Assembly: GCA_977006965.1 (NCBI GenBank) | Contig: OZ345379.1 | Span: forward strand, 2,046,001-2,110,000 | Direction of reading: 5' to 3' | Source of the DNA: Phymatolithon calcareum | Lineage: Eukaryota; Rhodophyta; Florideophyceae; Hapalidiales | Length of the DNA: 64,000 bases | Part shown: one piece after another, positions 51,287 through 61,709 of the stretch | Layout of the letters: each line of letters starts with the position of its first letter | How positions within the stretch are numbered: the stretch's first letter is position 1 | Notes under the pieces: model-generated | Database searches by the model: none | Told to the model about the DNA's origin: nothing | The model's input: the letters and a program-made list of their open reading frames with translations, nothing else | Program-made: the position numbers and the translations under genes

Positions 51287-52570
51287 GCTCTAGTGTCTAT
51301 TATCCCATAAGGATTAATTAATCCTTTTTTCAGTACCATGTTTGACTGTAAACCGCTCGTATTTACAACCAATGGACAGCGGGAATCGATTCAGCGTCTT
51401 TGTGATTGGTTTGGAGGCGAGAGGCGCCTTCTAGGTCAACCTATGGCAGCCCTGAACTGCAAAGAGGGCAACGGCGCCATGACGCTTGCAAGCTCAAGGC
51501 CACACTGCACCCGACCATGTGGACTCTTGCAAAACAGCAGATTGGCGCGCGTGTACACGACAAGGCACACCTTGCCTTGGGAGAAGTGGAGTCTAAGCGC
51601 TTCTTCGTGTCGCTTTATAACGAAACTCTGGTGTCTGGGACGGTGCTGAGGGTGGAAACGGAGGCCGGAAAGAGGAGGGTGCGCATATTCCTCACCGTGG
51701 GGTGGGAGTCTCTGGCTGGTCAGCGAGACAGGCGCATCAGCGTGTCGGAGATGGCCTTGGTCTGGGTCGACCGCGAGCGGCGGTACTTTATTTCGTCCGC
51801 GTCCAGTGCTGCAGCAGGAACCCCGTACGAGCGCCTGCGCTGGCGTCAGACTGAGACCTGCCCGGAGCGCGTTCCACTCACCGTTGAGCAGCCTCAGTGC
51901 GCTGAGATCAATTACTCCGCCTGTGCGCGCATTGATCAGCATAACCGCTGTCGACAGGACGACCTGGGACTGGACCGAACATACGTGAAGCACGACTGGT
52001 CTGCGACGGTAGGCTTTTCTCTTCTGGGTATGGTCATTGTCGACGCATGGTTGCTACACACGGGCTCGAGACGGCCGCTGCAAACGATGAAACAGAACGA
52101 ATTCTATGAACAGCTAGCCCTGGATCTGGGAGACAGCAACTACGATGCGGTCGGGCTACGCGATCGCATGTCAGTTGCTGAAGACGCGGTTGAGTTGACC
52201 CCGACGTCAGACCTCAGCCCGCACACAACGCCGTCGAAGAAAAGGAAGAGGACTCGCGACGGTACGGAGACGTCGGCGCGGCCGCAGAAGGATTGTGTTG
52301 TGTGCGGCAAGAGGACGACGCGAGTGTGCTCTCAGTGTCTAGAAGAGTGCTCAAAAGAGGTCTTCATATGCGACTCGTCCAAAGGAAGGATATGCTTCAC
52401 ATCTCACTTGCATTCTACACACTCGTCAAGCAACATGAATGGACCTATTCTGTGAAAAACTGGGTTTTTAGTACTTGCCAGTACCCCTCCAACTACTATA
52501 TCATGAGGATTAATTAATCCAAAGACGCGGATTAATTAATCCAAATAACCGGGATAATAGACACTAGCGC
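51287..52570 (+). mobile_element. piggyBac-like transposon
   Basis: Terminal inverted repeats GC(T/G)CTAGTGTCTATTATCCC at 51287-51306 and inverted at 52551-52570. Inside each end lies GGATTAATTAATCC, itself a perfect 14-bp palindrome, once at the left (51311-51324) and twice at the right (52507-52520, 52529-52542). Encloses the transposase remnant. No TTAA or other target duplication is visible at the outer ends. Confidence 0.65.
51338..52455 (+). pseudogene. piggyBac-type (DDE_Tnp_1_7) transposase, C-terminal half
   Basis: MFDCKPLVFTTNGQRESIQR starts one frame; after a shift near 51480 the main frame runs to 52455. Motifs: INYSACARIDQHNRCRQDDL, DRTYVKHDWSATVGFSLLGM and VIVDAWLLHTG match the last part of the piggyBac DDE domain. 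The end CVVCGKRTTRVCSQC, ICDSSKGRICFTSHLHSTH is the Cys/His-rich zinc-binding tail. The catalytic N-terminal half is missing. Confidence 0.75.
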
Positions 52571-53573
52571 TCCGCACCCCATGTACTCAAATTGCAATAC
52601 CCATCTGCCGTAACGAGATACAGTTCCAGATCGAGTTGCACGTATATGAAAGCAATAATGAACATTGTTTTGACTCTATATTTCATACGTTATTTTGATA
52701 AATTGTAATGACGTCGATCACTTTTTTGTAAGCAGTATATGGCACCTCTGTAGCGCTATTGTATCGCCAAGAGTATTAAATGAAAGTAAAAATTTAAGAA
52801 AATATGAATAATTAGCAATCGATTTGAAAAGGATTTGAAAGTTACCTCACGTACCCTCTACATCCATTGCGGGTGACGGGGGAGCGCTCATTTCTGCATA
52901 GCGCTACAGCTGCACTTATGTGCTGTTCTACGGGCCAAATTAGACATATGACCACATTGATTATTTAATTCCATTGTTTGCTTCATTGCTGTTCTAACGA
53001 CAATGAAATCGAACGTTACAAACTTCTACGCTATAAAAGAACATGAATCCAAATGTACACAACTCGGACTTTTTGGACCGTTTAGGCCGTTTTTAGGAGC
53101 TGACATAAGTAATATATATTGGCCTAAGCTCATTGTTTTCGGTGTTCATGTATAGCCTGCAGTATAGTCATGTAACAAACAGTATGTTTGGTGTTGTTAC
53201 TTCCGATATTCGCTATAGAACAGGCTCTTTAGTTTGCCCTCCCCGCTCAAATCGGTGCTTATCGCACGATCACGCTTTGTATTGTATCCAGGAAGTAACA
53301 TGTCAGTCTGGACGTACTTTAGTATCGAGTACACAATGGAATATTCTAATGTCGGTATTACTCAACATCAAAGTGGTTCTCGGGTCACTGAGAACCACTG
53401 TGATGTTGAATAAAACGTATTCATATTTTCAGAATGTAATACACATTTTCATTGCCGTTTCATGGACAATCTAGACGGGGAGCTTTATTTACTCGTACAA
53501 CAACTCGTACTAGTAGTAGTACTAATACTCCTGTGTGTCTATACCAAATCAGAGGGCAATACTAGCCCCTAAA
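52571..53573. other. no gene recognised
   Basis: A/T-rich; contains a palindromic GTACTAGTAGTAGTAC at about 53506-53521 and short open frames only. Confidence 0.45.
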
Positions 53574-54366
53574 ATGCCTCTTGAAAGGAACCGAAAGTAT
53601 GAGCTCGCCGGCAATGCCTTGCGCGGCATAGTTGCCGCCCGCCGCGACATGAGACCCGATGTGACACCCCTGCAGCCGTCTCTGATCAATAATTTTGACC
53701 CCGTCTTCGACGAGATCCCAGGGAGCACTTGGCGGAAAAACGTCCGCGATATGCGCGAAGAATATGGAAAGGTTAATACCATAGATCCAGGATGCCAGGT
53801 TGGTATTTTAGTACTCTCATTCTTCTAACTGTTTTCTAGTGAGTTCAGTGGGCGGGATAACACCAGGATTCTTGAAGTCTACCGTGGCCGATGGCCTCAA
53901 CCGGATGTGCACACTTGCCCTTCCCGCCAAATCGTCGCACGGAGCGTCCGATATCGCTGCAGTCGACACCAGCAACGACGACAGTGAGTCTAGCAACGAC
54001 TCAGACAGCCCCAATAACGAGACTGACCTGACATTCCGCCATCTGCATATAATGGGGCAATGGGAGGACGACAATGAAGACAAGTGTGTCTCTGTAGCAA
54101 TTCTAATGCCCTCTGGACTGTGCGCTCGTAAGAAAGATCACGATTTCCGTGTCATTTGTGGCAGTCACGTCCTTGAAGTTTCTGCTGTCTGGCCTGAGGA
54201 AATCACGGACATGCTCTACTTGCGTCGGTCGTGGCTGGCTTCAGAGTCTTCTTTCCTTTCAAACCACTCTCCTCTGATTTCCTTTCGCTCTTTTCTTCGG
54301 CGTTTCCGTTCTTCAAATGACCAATCTATCGTCTCTACGTTAACTCCCGTTCAAGGTAAAAAATGA
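53574..54366 (+). CDS. hypothetical protein, two exons
   Basis: ATG 53574 begins MPLERNRKYELAGNALRGIV. Exon 1 ends at 53802 and exon 2 starts at 53840. The 37-base GT...AG intron (GTATTTTAG ... TTTTCTAG) has a pyrimidine-rich end and keeps the frame (76 codons plus one base). The product is 251 residues: a basic N-terminus with R/K-rich helices, a Ser/Asp/Asn-rich acidic stretch (SNDDSESSNDSDSPNNE), then DLTFRHLHIMGQWEDDNEDK. No family recognised. The intron is very short, and the neighbours are transposons, so it may be a transposon-encoded accessory gene. Confidence 0.4.
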
Positions 54367-55217
54367 GCTGAGCATTGTCTAGCGCCACACGTCCTACCTC
54401 TCGTCAGAAACGAGGTCGCGCTCTGCATAACGCTGCAGGCGCCTGACTCTAATTATATAGCCGAGAAAGAGGATGCTTCCGCGTTAGAACTGCGTAATGG
54501 TACATTGAATATTCTGAATTTGTGTTTCCAACCATCCTTCGTTCTGAGCTGCTGCAACCGTACTGTGAATGTCGATTGATTATGCATTATTGTTATTTCC
54601 CGCATCTTCCAGTAACATGCGCGCCTGCCACGAAACTATCAACAGAAGGTTTAAGCATTTTGCTGTCGTGCGTGAACTTTTTCGACATGCTGTGTCGCTG
54701 TATTCGTTCTCCTTCCAAGCAGTTGCCAACATTACTGCGCTGGTCATTCAAATTGAGCGAATATTCTACGTGGATTTTAAAATTGTCCGATTTCTGTTCT
54801 GCAGATTAAAATTTTACAGCTATGATTAAAAGATAGCAAACCTTATATAATAGTTAACGCCGGGCCTATATGCTCCAAAATGGCTAGAAGTTGACATTTC
54901 CCGTATCTCCCCGGCTAAAAACGATCAAAATTCAACAATATTGCAGTATCAGAAACTATGCATCATATGATTGCAGATTGATGCAAACTGTAATTTAGCT
55001 AACTCTTTTTATTGGCTACTCAGTTATGAGTTTCTGCTATTTGTTTGAATTATTTTGTTTTCCCAGGGCAATATGCATTTTGCACAATTGTGGAAGGATC
55101 CACTTTTGTATTGCGCTGAAGGTAATGTTTGTGCACTTCGATACGGCACAACGCTCTCTCTTATGATAAATTTCTCACAAAATAGATTTTTGACCACGCC
55201 GTTCGAGATGCTCTTCT
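54367..55217. other. no gene recognised
   Basis: A/T-rich stretch with short open frames on both strands and no recognisable repeat. Confidence 0.45.
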
Positions 55218-55270
55218 TGGTGCAGATCTTCACGATCTCCCGAACAAGACATGGCTACCGATCTGCACCA
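55218..55270 (+). other. hairpin with conserved 31-nt loop, copy 2
   Basis: Perfect 11-bp stem TGGTGCAGATC / GATCTGCACCA around loop 55229-55259, which matches 32296-32326 at 28 of 31 positions. It lies 166 bp before the small-ORF copy 3. Confidence 0.6.
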
Positions 55271-55435
55271 TAGGAGCATAATATGCTCTAATGATTCAGG
55301 AGAATATTATTCTCTCTTTGTGGCCATGGCGAACATACCTAGCCTACTCGTTTTGAGTCGTTTACTGGTATTTTCTCTCTGTGCACAGGATATTTGCCAT
55401 CAAGTGTTCATATGGAATGTTTCCACCGATGAGTA

Positions 55436-55614
55436 CATCTGTGTTCGTCGAACAGACTGGCCAATGTGGGAAAGATACTATCGAAGACGTAATAAACGGA
55501 CTCTCGAAGTATCGACTCTCAAAAGAAGACAGCGCCTGCACTAAGCGAGCATTGGACGAGCTCTTGACCGTGTTTCAGGTTATCGACAACCCGCTTCCCC
55601 ACACAGAAAATTAA
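55436..55614 (+). CDS. small protein of the retroposon family, copy 3
   Basis: ATG MSTSVFVEQTGQCGKDTIED, VINGLSKYRLSKEDS, TKRALDELLTVFQVID; 59 residues. MSTS(V), 'Y-LSKE' and ALDELL align with the copies at 14647 and 15609. An acceptor-like TTTTCTCTCTGTGCACAG stands at 55372-55389, so this could be the intron-bearing source gene or another insertion. A 3' hairpin (55670-55700) and a TTTTAAATAAAA tail (about 55830) follow. A possible short duplication TATTTTCTC (55369, 55861) is weak. Confidence 0.5.
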
Positions 55615-55669
55615 TCACGCCCTGAAAATCTGGCTCCCCCCATTGCGTGACACATGAACGTGGACTAAT

Positions 55670-55700
55670 TTTCTCCCTCGAGGTCCCTCAGGAGACCAGA
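55670..55700 (+). other. hairpin 3' of small-ORF copy 3
   Basis: CCTC-GA-GGTCCCTCAGGAGACC-A-GAGG between TTTTCTC and GGTTTTTTG; same relative place as in the other family members. Confidence 0.4.
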
Positions 55701-55719
55701 GGTGGTTTTTTGTTGATCA

Positions 55720-56728
55720 TCGAACCGTGGAACGCCCTCCATAGGAAACTCCTTACCGGACAGAATAAAGCCAGGTTTTCTTGGCATACGAAAAGTCGCC
55801 CCAAGCGTTAGCAGATGCGTTTGTAAATTTTAAATAAAATTCTACTTTTCGTCAACTTCTATTTTCTCAGAGTAGAAAAGATATACTAGAAGGACAAATG
55901 ATGGAAGCAAATAAAGATAACTTAGACCACATTGCAACGGCGATCCATAAGGCGTCTGCTCATGAAAGGGGCAAAAGAACAAGTGGAAAATTTTTACAAA
56001 AGTTGTCTCCACATGTGTCGGAGCTTTTCCATTACGGCCGTGTGAGCTGTCAGGGGCAATCGTCTTGCATGGTGCGGTACGACTCGTTCTCATCAGAGAA
56101 GCGACAATAACAATAAACGTAAATACGATGTGCAAATCAGTAAGGAAGTAATGAAGCAACTAGTGGTACTTGAACCAGTTTGCATATGTACCAAAACCCC
56201 GGTATTACTTTCGCACCAACTCAATGACTTACGCTATTTAGGCCCAGGTTTTCTCCGTTCTGTCCTACACTTTCCTATCCTGAACCATGTTGAGAGGAGT
56301 TTCTACGATTCCGTCGGGTACGTCACCTAAAAACGTAGCGAGGTTACGGCCCCCTGCAAACAACTGGTGCCGCGATCGAGGGTAAATTACTTCACCCTTC
56401 AGCTCTCGGGCTGGACAGAAGACAGATAATAAGATCCAACGGATCACAGGTAATCAGTGGTTTCACACCCAAAGGAGATGCCCGGCTTCAAACCATGCGT
56501 TCCATACATGCAAACATTGTCAGTCTATCCACGGATAGGATTTCTCCACACCAAAGGTCAGTCCACACATTGTGCCACGTGTGTACGTGGCAATCTATTG
56601 AGCTCACATTGTTCGTCGGCACGGACAAGGAAGGGACAGTAGGGCACGCAATCCAAGCCATGAATCTACTTCTCAAAAAAGTCGTCATCTTCAAGAAGAG
56701 ATGCTTATCGGCGATTCTCTACTCATAA
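55720..56728. other. upstream region of mutS2
   Basis: No gene recognised; short open frames only. Confidence 0.45.
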
Positions 56729-59485
56729 ATGGACCATATTCGCCGCCGCGCCCGCTCAGTGCCGCTCTTCGCCCCAGGCACAGCACTTCCATTGCTTCGG
56801 CCCCCATTTATGCACCATCCTGCATGCCCATGCATCCGTCGACATGCCATCCCGCGCGCCTGCAGCGTCACCGCTGCTTCAATGCCCACACCACGTACCC
56901 CGCGTGTGGCTTCCGACAAATCCCCGGCCATAACATCCTCCATTCCCGCACTGCGTGACGCTTCAGTCGAGGCGCTCGGTCTGCTAGAATGGCACGAATT
57001 GTCGGAGCGCGTGTCATGTCTCGCACGCACAACTGGTGGCTGTTCACTTCTACTGCGTTCAGATGGTTGTCTAACAATCCCCAGTACGCGGGAGGGGAGT
57101 GAACTGCTACTGGAGCAGACACGCGAGGCGTACGCGTTGGAGCACCGTCTCGGCAAGTCGCTCCCACTCAGCGGTGTCTGTGACGTCGTTGAATCTGCCC
57201 AGTCCGCTGCGAAAGGACGCATTCTGACCGGCACGCAGTTACGTGAAATCGCATCCACACTTGCCGCCGCTCGTCGCGTGCGACGCCATATCGACGCTGC
57301 GCATGCTGTCGACGATGCATTTCCGCGTCTTGCCGCGCTCGCCCGCGCCGCGCGCACTTGGCCGGAGGTAGAGCGTGTGATAAAGGAAAAAGTCGACGAC
57401 TTTGGTGAGGTATCTGATTCCGCAGACCCTGCGCTGGCGGGACTGCGCTCAGCGAAGAGGGATATCATTGCGGATATCAGGGAGAAGCTCGGCAATATCA
57501 TGACTCGTCATGCGGATGCTGTGCAGGAACGTGTCATCACGACGCGATACGACAGGTTTGTCATTCTGGTCAAGATGTCAAGGAAGGCAGTGTTCAAGTC
57601 GGGCACTGTGCACGACGTCTCCGCGACAGGTGTGACGGCGTTCATTGAACCTGCGGCGGTGCGAGGGATGAATGATAAATTGCGTGAAGTTACGGCGAAG
57701 GAGAAGGCGAGGGTTAATGCTATTTTGCGCGAACTTTCCGCAAATCAGGTTGCTCCTATTGCGGATGACGTGGTTGCGCTCAGTGAGGCGCTTTCCGCAA
57801 TTGATGCGGCCTGTGCGCGAGCACAAGCGGCATATGACCTCGATGCTGTTGATGTGCGGTTTGCGGGGGACGGTGGCAATAGAGATGAGTCCGGTCTTGA
57901 GCTTCGCGGTGTGCGACATCCGCTTCTGGCGTGGGCCGCCATGTCCCGGGCGGCTACGGATGCAGGGCGAATGGACTGGAAGGACGACGTTGTGCCCTCC
58001 GATTACCTGGTGCCACCGGGTGTGCGGTGCGTGTGCATTACAGGTCCAAATACGGGCGGGAAGACCGTGGCTTTGAAGACTATCGGTCTTGCGGCCCTGA
58101 TGGCAAAAGCAGGGCTATTTGTCCTTGCCGCCCGGACGGATAGTAGACGGGACGACTCGGTACAAATTCCATATTTTGATAATGTTCTTGTGGACATTGG
58201 TGATGATCAATCACTCGTGCAGTCCTTATCCACATTCTCCGGGCACGTGCAACGAATCAAACGAATCCTAGCAGCTACGACCCCGCGTTCGCTCGTCCTT
58301 TTTGATGAAATTGGGTCTGGGACGGACCCGGCCGAGGGAGCTGCGCTCGGGGCGGCGATTCTGCGCTCGTTGGCTGTGAATCAGAATGCCGCTTTGACGC
58401 TGGCGACGACACATCACGGGGAGTTGAAAACACTCAAGTACGCGCGCGACGGATCCGGAAGGTTTTTTGAAAATGCGTGCGTTGAATTTGATGACGTCGC
58501 GATGAAGCCGACGTATCGTCTACTATGGGGAATCCCGGGTCGCTCCAATGCTCTCTCGATTGCTCGACGTCTCGGTCTCTCCGAGGACATTATTGTCGAT
58601 GCAAAACGTCTGCTCGCCGGGGCAGACTCTGGCGCTGGCGCCGGGGCAGGAAAGATTGATTTTGAGGAAATGATTGCAGACCTTGAACAGGAACGCCGGA
58701 GCGCGGAAACGGCCGCCGGACATGCGCGTGCCGCTCGCGAAGAAGCGACAGCATTGCGAAATGCCGCGAACGAACGGCTACAAAAACTCGCCGCAGCAGA
58801 GACTGGTCTTCGGAAGGATCAGCAGGCAGCCGTTGATGAGGAAATTGCTAGGGCGAAAAAGAGTATCGCAGATGTTATCCGCTCCATGCAGCGTGCGGGG
58901 CCCTCCGCCCAATCGGCTGCGACTGCGTCTGGTCGATTGGCGCGTCTTGAAAATTCGCTAAAGCGCGAATTAGGGTCGCCCGCAGTGCAAGAGCGGTCAG
59001 AAAATGCGGAGTCGGGGTCATTTGTTGTGGTGGTCGGTGATTCTGTGCAGGTGCCGCGGCTTGGTCAGGGGTTCTCGGAGGTGGTTGACATAGGTGGTGG
59101 GGGAGATGTTGTGGTTGCTGTCGGGAGAATGCGGGCAAAGGTCAAACGGGCCGAGATTGTGGCGGTACGACAACCGGCTAGACAACCGCAGATTGTGGGG
59201 CGGAAGAATAATCGGCCGGAAGCGAGGAAGATTGTGAATATACGCACGGCGGCAAACACAATTGATGTGCGCGGGGAGAGAGTTGCTGATGCCTCTGCGA
59301 GAGTTGAGCAGGCGATGTCGAAGGCTCTTGCGATCGGAACGCTATGGGTTATTCACGGGCACGGGTCGGGCAAACTCAGGGCGGGACTTCGAGACTTTTT
59401 GAAGGATCACGTGCTTGTGGAGAAGTATTCCGATGCGGAAACCCATGATGGAGGCACTGGAGTGACTGTAGTTGTGCTCAAGTAG
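56729..59485 (+). CDS. mutS2: MutS2 family ATPase / Smr endonuclease, probably plastid-targeted
   Basis: 918 residues, single exon. MutS2 proteins bind branched DNA or collided ribosomes and lack the mismatch-recognition domain of MutS. Residues 1-70 have no bacterial counterpart and are rich in Arg, Pro and Ala, which fits an organelle transit peptide; several Met codons (1, 28, 52) could start it. The core follows the bacterial order: clamp/lever helices (about 80-400), ATPase with Walker A GPNTGGKT at 439-446 and Walker B LVLFDEIGSGTDP with Asp526-Glu527, then THHGELK. A coiled-coil of Ala/Glu/Arg follows (about 650-750) and then the C-terminal Smr domain with IDVRG at 845-849 and HGHGSGKL at 876-883. 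All expected motifs are intact. Function in plastid DNA recombination control or ribosome rescue is an inference from the family. Confidence 0.95.
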   Translation: MDHIRRRARSVPLFAPGTALPLLRPPFMHHPACPCIRRHAIPRACSVTAASMPTPRTPRVASDKSPAITSSIPALRDASVEALGLLEWHELSERVSCLARTTGGCSLLLRSDGCLTIPSTREGSELLLEQTREAYALEHRLGKSLPLSGVCDVVESAQSAAKGRILTGTQLREIASTLAAARRVRRHIDAAHAVDDAFPRLAALARAARTWPEVERVIKEKVDDFGEVSDSADPALAGLRSAKRDIIADIREKLGNIMTRHADAVQERVITTRYDRFVILVKMSRKAVFKSGTVHDVSATGVTAFIEPAAVRGMNDKLREVTAKEKARVNAILRELSANQVAPIADDVVALSEALSAIDAACARAQAAYDLDAVDVRFAGDGGNRDESGLELRGVRHPLLAWAAMSRAATDAGRMDWKDDVVPSDYLVPPGVRCVCITGPNTGGKTVALKTIGLAALMAKAGLFVLAARTDSRRDDSVQIPYFDNVLVDIGDDQSLVQSLSTFSGHVQRIKRILAATTPRSLVLFDEIGSGTDPAEGAALGAAILRSLAVNQNAALTLATTHHGELKTLKYARDGSGRFFENACVEFDDVAMKPTYRLLWGIPGRSNALSIARRLGLSEDIIVDAKRLLAGADSGAGAGAGKIDFEEMIADLEQERRSAETAAGHARAAREEATALRNAANERLQKLAAAETGLRKDQQAAVDEEIARAKKSIADVIRSMQRAGPSAQSAATASGRLARLENSLKRELGSPAVQERSENAESGSFVVVVGDSVQVPRLGQGFSEVVDIGGGGDVVVAVGRMRAKVKRAEIVAVRQPARQPQIVGRKNNRPEARKIVNIRTAANTIDVRGERVADASARVEQAMSKALAIGTLWVIHGHGSGKLRAGLRDFLKDHVLVEKYSDAETHDGGTGVTVVVLK

Positions 59486-59730
59486 TTATACAGCATAGTC
59501 CAGTAGGCGAGAGTGGTACAGTAAGAGCCTCAATGCAATGCAATAGTCGCTTGATGTTACTGTAGATTAGGTGAACTGCATTGTACAGTACAGTACATTT
59601 TTGAGCCCTTCAGGACAGCAGCAGGACGGAACCTGCCAGCGAGCGATTGCTGCAATCTGCTAATCTTTACCAATTTGGAGTTTACTTCACACAGCATTGC
59701 AAACAAGTACAGTGCTACAATGTAATGTCT

Positions 59731-60003
59731 GGTGTCCATCTTGTCGAGGGCTTTCGGTTTCCACATTATCCTTCAACAGAGTTGACCGACGTGGGGTGCT
59801 GCCTGATTAGCGTGTTGTTATGTTTTTGCATGTATGTCAACCCACTGTATCTTGTTGAAGAGATGCAACACCATGCGTGAGAATCCGTCACGTGAATACT
59901 GTACATGCAAAAACATATCAACGCTAATCAGGCAGCACCCCACGTCGGTCAACTCTGTTGAAGGATAATGTGGAAACCGAAAGCCCTCGACAAGATGGAC
60001 GCC
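59731..60003. mobile_element. fold-back MITE-like element
   Basis: Arms 59731-59834 and 59901-60003 (about 104 bp) are near-perfect inverted copies, from GG(T/C)GTCCATCTTGTCGAGG to TTTTTGCATGTA, around a 66-bp loop. No coding capacity. Confidence 0.8.
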
Positions 60004-60042
60004 ACATATAGCCTCATAGATGAGGGTATATGTGGCGTCGAC
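60000..60042. repeat. hairpin joined to the fold-back
   Basis: GACGCCACATAT ... ATATGTGGCGTC arms of 12 bp, with a second short stem (CCTCAT/ATGAGG) inside. Confidence 0.7.
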
Positions 60043-61000
60043 AGATCTGTCTGTGTCTTTGTTACAGAAACTAGTAGCACAATGAGCATCACCGAAGTGA
60101 AATTTTCCTGTGATTGATTTGATATCCTCGACATCTGGTCGATATTATAATTATCGACTGAGCAGATATCGGGAAAATCAAATCATAGGAGTTTCGAGGT
60201 ATTATCTTGATATCTTTCTGATATTGATGTTTTGATGCTCAGTCCTAATTTATCAATAATTTCTATGAAAAAGTATTTTGAATTTTGAACTCCATCGAAG
60301 CGAATGCCACACAGCATCTTGCCCTGGTGGCCTTAAATCATCAACCATCCCGACGCTCGAACTGTACACCACAGCCGAGCCCCGTGACGTTCAGTTGGTT
60401 TGGTGCTTCTAAGTTCTCTTGATCGACAGCCATTGCCCGACCAACGTCGATACGTTGAGCTCTCACGAAGACTTTACGTCAAGGAGACATTTCACATTTA
60501 CTTCTGTATGGATCATCCGGTGCTGGGAAAAGCGGCCGCGTTGTCTGCATCCTGCGCAAATTATTCGGTGCAATATGCCACACAGAATGTTCAATGCGGG
60601 TGACAACCGGAAGGATTTGGCGCTTAAAGTTTATGGTCGCTTTCTTTCATCATGTGAAGATGAACCGGCACGAGGCTGACATGAATGATCGTCTTGTTAT
60701 GCATGAACTAGTTAAGGACATGCTATTCTTTTGCTCGATTGCATTCCCTTGCACGAGGCGAAAATAACTCAAGGCGTTTTCTTTCACAAAGTTGACCAAA
60801 TGACCATCTTAGACAGCAGGCGTTGCGCCGCACAATGGAAGCGTATATCAAAACTTTCTGCGTCATCATGATTTGCCACAATGGGTCTCGATCGCGCTGA
60901 CGGTGTGTCCTGATTCAAGCGCCGTCCGAGAATAGCGGAGTAGCGCATCGCGACAGTCCAACTCTACCGAGAAAGTCCGCGAACCGCATGCCTGCATAAT

Positions 61001-61027
61001 CGGATCGAATCATCATGATTCGATCCG
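61001..61027. repeat. 27-bp perfect palindrome
   Basis: CGGATCGAATCAT-C-ATGATTCGATCCG. Confidence 0.8.
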
Positions 61028-61709
61028 CACATGATGTGCCGAGCGCTGATGCAGCTGGAGACGACTCGTGTAGCTGTCTGTCTGTCCGTAGCGTTGAGTT
61101 ACGTGGAGATACAATGATCGTGCGGAGTGATTGGGCGTGCGTGGGCCGCGACATTGCGACTATGATTTCGAGGACACTGCTGGCAGCGCAGAGCGCGGGT
61201 ATTCGAAAGCCAACGAAGGTTCTCTTTTCCCATGCTTTCTTGTTGATATCATTCTTCGTCGAGTTGTAGAGTATATTTTGTGCATTTTGCGTGGCGAGAT
61301 TTGTCGTCAAGAATTGGCACCAAATTCGGTGATAATTTAGCCAAGGGCATTAAGGTTGCGCGCTTGATGCTAATGTACGCCGGCTTCTTGCAATCCCAAA
61401 CTGCCATGACGGATGAAAGCTGGGCTTAGTTCGCATGCGTCAGGAATGTGTCAGCCCATGATTTTGCGGCTCAAGTGAATTCTGCCTCCAGACGGGGGCG
61501 CGGATGATTGAAGCAGTGTATTTAAAAACGAAATCCCTACAGATACAATTGGAAATCCCCTCGCCTCATTCCCGTTCCTCATTGTCTGCAATTTCTACAA
61601 TGTACAATCTACTAAAAATATTCCTGTGCGTAAGATAAACTATGTTAAAACGATGTTAATTCAGGAATTCAACCTGTGACAACCAAAAGAGCAACCACAC
61701 ACCGATCGA

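Larger units (their letters stand above)
59486..61709. other. intergenic region with fold-backs
   Basis: 2.2 kb between convergent genes. Holds a cluster of TACAGTA motifs just after mutS2 (59515, 59583-59596), a fold-back (59731-60003), a hairpin (60000-60042) and a palindrome (61001-61027). Open frames at 60400-60679 and 60915-61310 have no recognisable motif. Confidence 0.5.

Noticed and set aside
56719-57501. 260-codon minus-strand frame over the start of mutS2
   Set aside because: Antisense shadow caused by G+C-rich coding sequence; mutS2 motifs settle the strand.
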